Source: an uncultured Clostridium sp. (GTDB lineage: Bacteria > Bacillota > Clostridia > Clostridiales > Clostridiaceae). Taken from it: a stretch of 7,578 nt of DNA. The DNA lies in NCBI RefSeq assembly GCF_937920395.1, contig NZ_CALEVF010000260.1, forward strand, positions 1 through 7,578. Direction: 5' to 3'. Shown one piece after another: positions 5,221-7,578 of the stretch. Position 1 is the stretch's first letter; each line of letters opens with the position of its first letter. The translations under genes were made by a program, and so were the position numbers. The notes under the pieces are model-generated. The model made no database searches, was not told the origin of the DNA, and worked only from the letters and a program-made list of their open reading frames with translations.

Positions 5221-6114
5221 ATGAGAAAAAAATATTTGAAAATGATGGTTGCTGCACTAACGGTTGTAATGACAGCAGGATTTTTTACTGGGTGTTCAAG
5301 TAAAACTGAAACGACTCCTAAAACCACAACTAAATCGAATGCAATCTCAGGTTCAATAACTTCAGCAGGATCAACTGCTCTTCAACCATTAGCAGAACTT
5401 GGTGCTAAAAATTTTAAAGTTAAAAATTCAGATGCAACTGTAAATGTTCAAGGTGGCGGAAGTGGTACTGGTCTTAAACAAGTTGGAGAAGGTAGCGTAG
5501 ATATTGGAAATTCAGATATATATGCAAAAGATAAAGAAGGAATTGATGCAGCTGCATTAACAGATACTAAGGTATGCGTTATAGGATTTGCTGCAGTAAC
5601 AAATCCAAAAGTTAAAGTAGAATCATTGACAAAACAACAATTAATAGATATATTTACAGGTAAGATAAAAAACTGGAAAGAAGTTGGCGGGGCTGACATC
5701 AAAGTTACTATTATAAATAGACCAAAATCTTCAGGTACTAGAGCAACATTTAAAGAATTTGCTTTGGATAAAAAAGAAGAGGCAACTGGTTTAACTCAAG
5801 ATTCAAGTGGATCTGTTAAGCAGGCAGTTAAACAAACAGATGGAGCAATCAGTTACTTAGCATTATCATATTTTGCTGATGCAACCAATAAAGAAGGTTT
5901 AAACATATTGAAAATAGATGGTGCTGAAGCAACGGCTGCCAATATAAGTACAGATAAATATAAAATTTGGTCATACGAGCATATGTATACTAAAGGTGCA
6001 TCTACTGGAATAACAAAAGCATATTTAGATTATATGACTAGTTCTGAAATGCATGCATCAATAACAAAATTAGGATATATTCCAATGGCTGATATGAAAG
6101 TTAAAAGAGATTAA
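5221..6114 (+). CDS. pstS: Phosphate ABC transporter substrate-binding lipoprotein PstS
   Basis: This is the membrane-anchored phosphate-binding protein that delivers phosphate to PstC/PstA. Counted from ATG 5221 it has 297 residues. The signal peptide has a basic start (RKKYLK), a hydrophobic core (8-22) and the lipobox FTGC, with lipid-attachment C25; Phe instead of the usual Leu at -3 is slightly atypical. A Thr/Lys-rich linker (29-40) precedes the binding fold. Phosphate-site motifs are AGSTAL (49-54), GGGSGTG (78-84), DIGNSD (94-99) and RPKSSGTR (167-174); NWKEVGG (151-157) and ISYLALSYF (210-218) are also typical. It is the first gene after the Pho-box-like array, so it should be induced by phosphate limitation through PhoPR. 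A hairpin follows it, which would favour more PstS than permease. Confidence 0.95.
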   Translation: MRKKYLKMMVAALTVVMTAGFFTGCSSKTETTPKTTTKSNAISGSITSAGSTALQPLAELGAKNFKVKNSDATVNVQGGGSGTGLKQVGEGSVDIGNSDIYAKDKEGIDAAALTDTKVCVIGFAAVTNPKVKVESLTKQQLIDIFTGKIKNWKEVGGADIKVTIINRPKSSGTRATFKEFALDKKEEATGLTQDSSGSVKQAVKQTDGAISYLALSYFADATNKEGLNILKIDGAEATAANISTDKYKIWSYEHMYTKGASTGITKAYLDYMTSSEMHASITKLGYIPMADMKVKRD

Positions 6115-6121
6115 TGTTATC

Positions 6122-6152
6122 TAAAGGTTGGATAAAACCAACCTTTATTTTT
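6122..6152 (+). terminator. Intercistronic hairpin between pstS and pstC (partial terminator)
   Basis: TAAAGGTTGG (6122-6131) and CCAACCTTTA (6138-6147) pair perfectly over 10 bp around a 6-base loop, followed directly by five T (6148-6152). The form is that of an intrinsic terminator. Because pstC lacks an obvious promoter and starts 30 bases later, I infer incomplete termination or 3'-end stabilisation. This would leave an abundant pstS message and a smaller share of full pst operon transcript, as is usual for binding-protein genes at the head of ABC operons. Confidence 0.82.
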
Positions 6153-6182
6153 CATTAAAATAATTTTTTGAGGTAAAATATT

Positions 6183-7127
6183 ATGAAAAAAAATGATGCT
6201 AAAAAAAAGATGCTAAAGCTAAAAAAAGACTTTGGAAAATTAACATTAAAGCTTAAAAATGAATATTTAGGACGTGGTTTTGCAACCTTTTGTGGTGCGA
6301 TTATAGTGGTTCTTACTTTTTCAATAATAATATTTTTAACTGCTAAAGGGTTAAACACGTTTATTAAACATGGCTACTCAATATTTCATTTTATATTTTC
6401 TGGAAATTGGGACCCTGAGGGTAGCGGAGAATCTTCAATTCCTCAATTTGGAACTTTAATATTTATTTTTGGTTCTACAATAGTATCTTTTCTTGCGGTA
6501 CTAGTAAGTGCACCTGTAGGGGTAGCACTAGCTGTATTTATGAATTTGATTTCACCAAAAATAGGATCTAAAGTCCTTCAACCTGCCGTGGAGTTGTTTG
6601 TTGGAATTCCATCTGTTGTTTATGGGTGGATAGGTGTAAGCGTATTAGTTCCTATTATAAAAGTATTTTTTGGAGGAATAGGATTTAGTTTACTTGCAGG
6701 TGTACTTGTTATAAGTGTAATGATTTTACCAACAATAACAAGCATTTCATCGGATGCTATAAGAACTATTCCCAAAGATTATATAGAAGCATCTTATGGG
6801 CTTGGTGCAACAAGGTGGCAAACTATAATTAAAGTGATTATACCTGCAGCTAAAAGTGGAATACTTACAAGTATTGTACTTGGAGTATCAAGAGCATTTG
6901 GAGAGGCACTTGCAGTGCAAATGGTTATTGGAAACTCAGTTACTTTTCCTAAGGGGTTACTTGGAACAACAACTACATTAACAAGTATACTTACTATGGA
7001 TATGTCAAATACAATAAATGGAACAGCTTGGAATGATGCATTATGGTCAATAGCATTGCTATTGCTAGTAATATCATTTATATTTATAATTATTATTAGA
7101 AAAATAGGAAAAAGAGGTGAGCAGTAA
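6183..7127 (+). CDS. pstC: Phosphate ABC transporter permease PstC
   Basis: This is one of the two membrane subunits of the Pst phosphate importer; it pairs with PstA and the ATPase PstB. The product has 314 residues. A Lys-rich cytoplasmic N-terminus (1-31) comes first, then six predicted membrane segments, roughly at 36-56, 92-120, 137-159, 166-187, 226-250 and 284-306. The ABC-permease EAA loop is EASYGLGATRWQTIIKVIIP (202-221), the contact site for PstB. GIPSVVYGW (141-149) and RAFGEALAVQMVIGN (237-251) are typical of PstC. The start ATG 6183 has GAGG at 6170-6173, 9 bases away. The first 15 codons contain three A-runs of 8, 8 and 7 bases, and ATG 6210 (residue 10) is a conceivable secondary start. 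The stop overlaps the pstA start by one base (TAATG). Confidence 0.94.
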   Translation: MKKNDAKKKMLKLKKDFGKLTLKLKNEYLGRGFATFCGAIIVVLTFSIIIFLTAKGLNTFIKHGYSIFHFIFSGNWDPEGSGESSIPQFGTLIFIFGSTIVSFLAVLVSAPVGVALAVFMNLISPKIGSKVLQPAVELFVGIPSVVYGWIGVSVLVPIIKVFFGGIGFSLLAGVLVISVMILPTITSISSDAIRTIPKDYIEASYGLGATRWQTIIKVIIPAAKSGILTSIVLGVSRAFGEALAVQMVIGNSVTFPKGLLGTTTTLTSILTMDMSNTINGTAWNDALWSIALLLLVISFIFIIIIRKIGKRGEQ

Positions 7128-7578
7128 TGAGTGCTAAACTTAAAGATAAAATTGCAACAATAGTTTTGTACATAGTTTCTGCTTTAGTAATTCTTTTGCT
7201 TGTAAGTCTTATTGGATACATAGTATATAATGGAAGAGAGTCATTAAATTTAAAGTTTTTATTAGGTGAACCAAAAATTGGTGAAGCTGGTGGAGGAATT
7301 GGTCCCCAATTATATAATTCATTGAGTTTACTTGTAGTGACACTTATAATTACAGTGCCAATAGGAGTAGGAGCTGGAATATATTTAGCTGAATATGCAA
7401 AAAAAGGAAAGATGCTAAATATTATTAGATTATGTATTGAAACTATGGCCTCATTACCTTCCATTGTCGTTGGTTTATTTGGGCTTTTAGTTTTTGTTAC
7501 AATGACAGGGTGGGGATATTCTCTTTTTGCTGGAGCTTTAGCCATAACTATAATAAATTTACCAGGACTTACTAGAGT
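7127..7578 (+). CDS. pstA: Phosphate ABC transporter permease PstA, 5' part (runs off the window)
   Basis: This is an open frame from ATG 7127 to the window end, with 150 complete codons visible and no stop. It begins MSAKLKDKIATIVLYIVSAL. Membrane segments are seen at about 10-33, 66-89 and 108-127, with a fourth starting near 132. The PstA-typical GGIGPQLYNSL (56-66), AGIYLAEYAKKGK (83-95), IETMASLPSIVVGLFG (104-119) and INLPGLTR (143-150) are present; the EAA loop lies beyond the window. The ribosome site GAGGTGA (7114-7120) lies within the end of pstC, and the TAATG junction implies coupled translation with pstC. pstB and phoU are the expected next genes, but none of them is visible. Confidence 0.95.
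   Translation, partial: MSAKLKDKIATIVLYIVSALVILLLVSLIGYIVYNGRESLNLKFLLGEPKIGEAGGGIGPQLYNSLSLLVVTLIITVPIGVGAGIYLAEYAKKGKMLNIIRLCIETMASLPSIVVGLFGLLVFVTMTGWGYSLFAGALAITIINLPGLTR

Noticed and set aside
5448..5702. Minus-strand open frame of 84 codons inside pstS.
   Set aside because: Antisense to conserved PstS binding motifs; no independent evidence.
6155..6358. Minus-strand open frame of 67 codons over the start of pstC.
   Set aside because: Phe/Lys-rich shadow of the A-rich pstC start; no motif or ribosome site.
7096..7545. Minus-strand open frame of 149 codons over pstA.
   Set aside because: The plus strand encodes clear PstA with a coupled start; the minus frame is a Pro/Ile-rich shadow made visible only because pstA runs off the window.
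1..7578. CRISPR array, tRNA/rRNA, riboswitch, insertion sequence or attachment site.
   Set aside because: No regularly spaced repeats, cloverleaf, rRNA segment, transposase or conserved riboswitch core seen by eye on either strand.

Overview
This is an AT-rich, low-GC stretch coding entirely on the plus strand, from an endospore-forming Firmicute. Genus Clostridium (sensu stricto) is the best guess. The guess rests on a pro-sigma-E gene, a YlmC/YmxH-family sporulation gene, strong GGAGG-type ribosome sites, A/T-ending codons and short U-tailed terminators. I cannot name a species from sequence alone.

Layout. Bases 1-77 hold an imperfect 46-nt dyad followed by the sigE ribosome site; any end of an upstream gene (spoIIGA is expected) cannot be fixed. 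Next come sigE (78-785), a non-coding gap of 231 bases with a perfect 22-bp hairpin, the YlmC/YmxH gene (1017-1277), nrdR with a TTG start (1357-1824) and pgeF (1886-2602). The phosphate sensor pair phoP (2634-3329) and phoR (3332-5041) follows and ends at a terminator. After a Pho-box-like promoter region come pstS (5221-6114), an intercistronic hairpin, pstC (6183-7127) and the 5' part of pstA (7127 to the window end). There is no gene-free stretch above 300 bases.

How the genes work together. The left part is the conserved clostridial sporulation/housekeeping cluster: mother-cell sigma factor, small PRC-barrel sporulation protein, ribonucleotide reductase repressor and peptidoglycan quality-control enzyme. 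The right part is a complete phosphate-starvation circuit. PhoR senses, PhoP binds an 11-bp-phased TTAACA-like array upstream of pstS, and the Pst ABC transporter imports phosphate; pstB and probably phoU should lie just beyond the window.

I see no novel defence, mobile or biosynthetic system. The points most worth checking are the absence of sigG right after sigE, where it usually lies in bacilli and clostridia; the dyad in front of sigE; the altered pro-sigma-E cleavage neighbourhood; the phased PhoP target array with two AGTTAACT palindromes exactly 22 bp apart; and the terminator that contains the nrdR stop codon.
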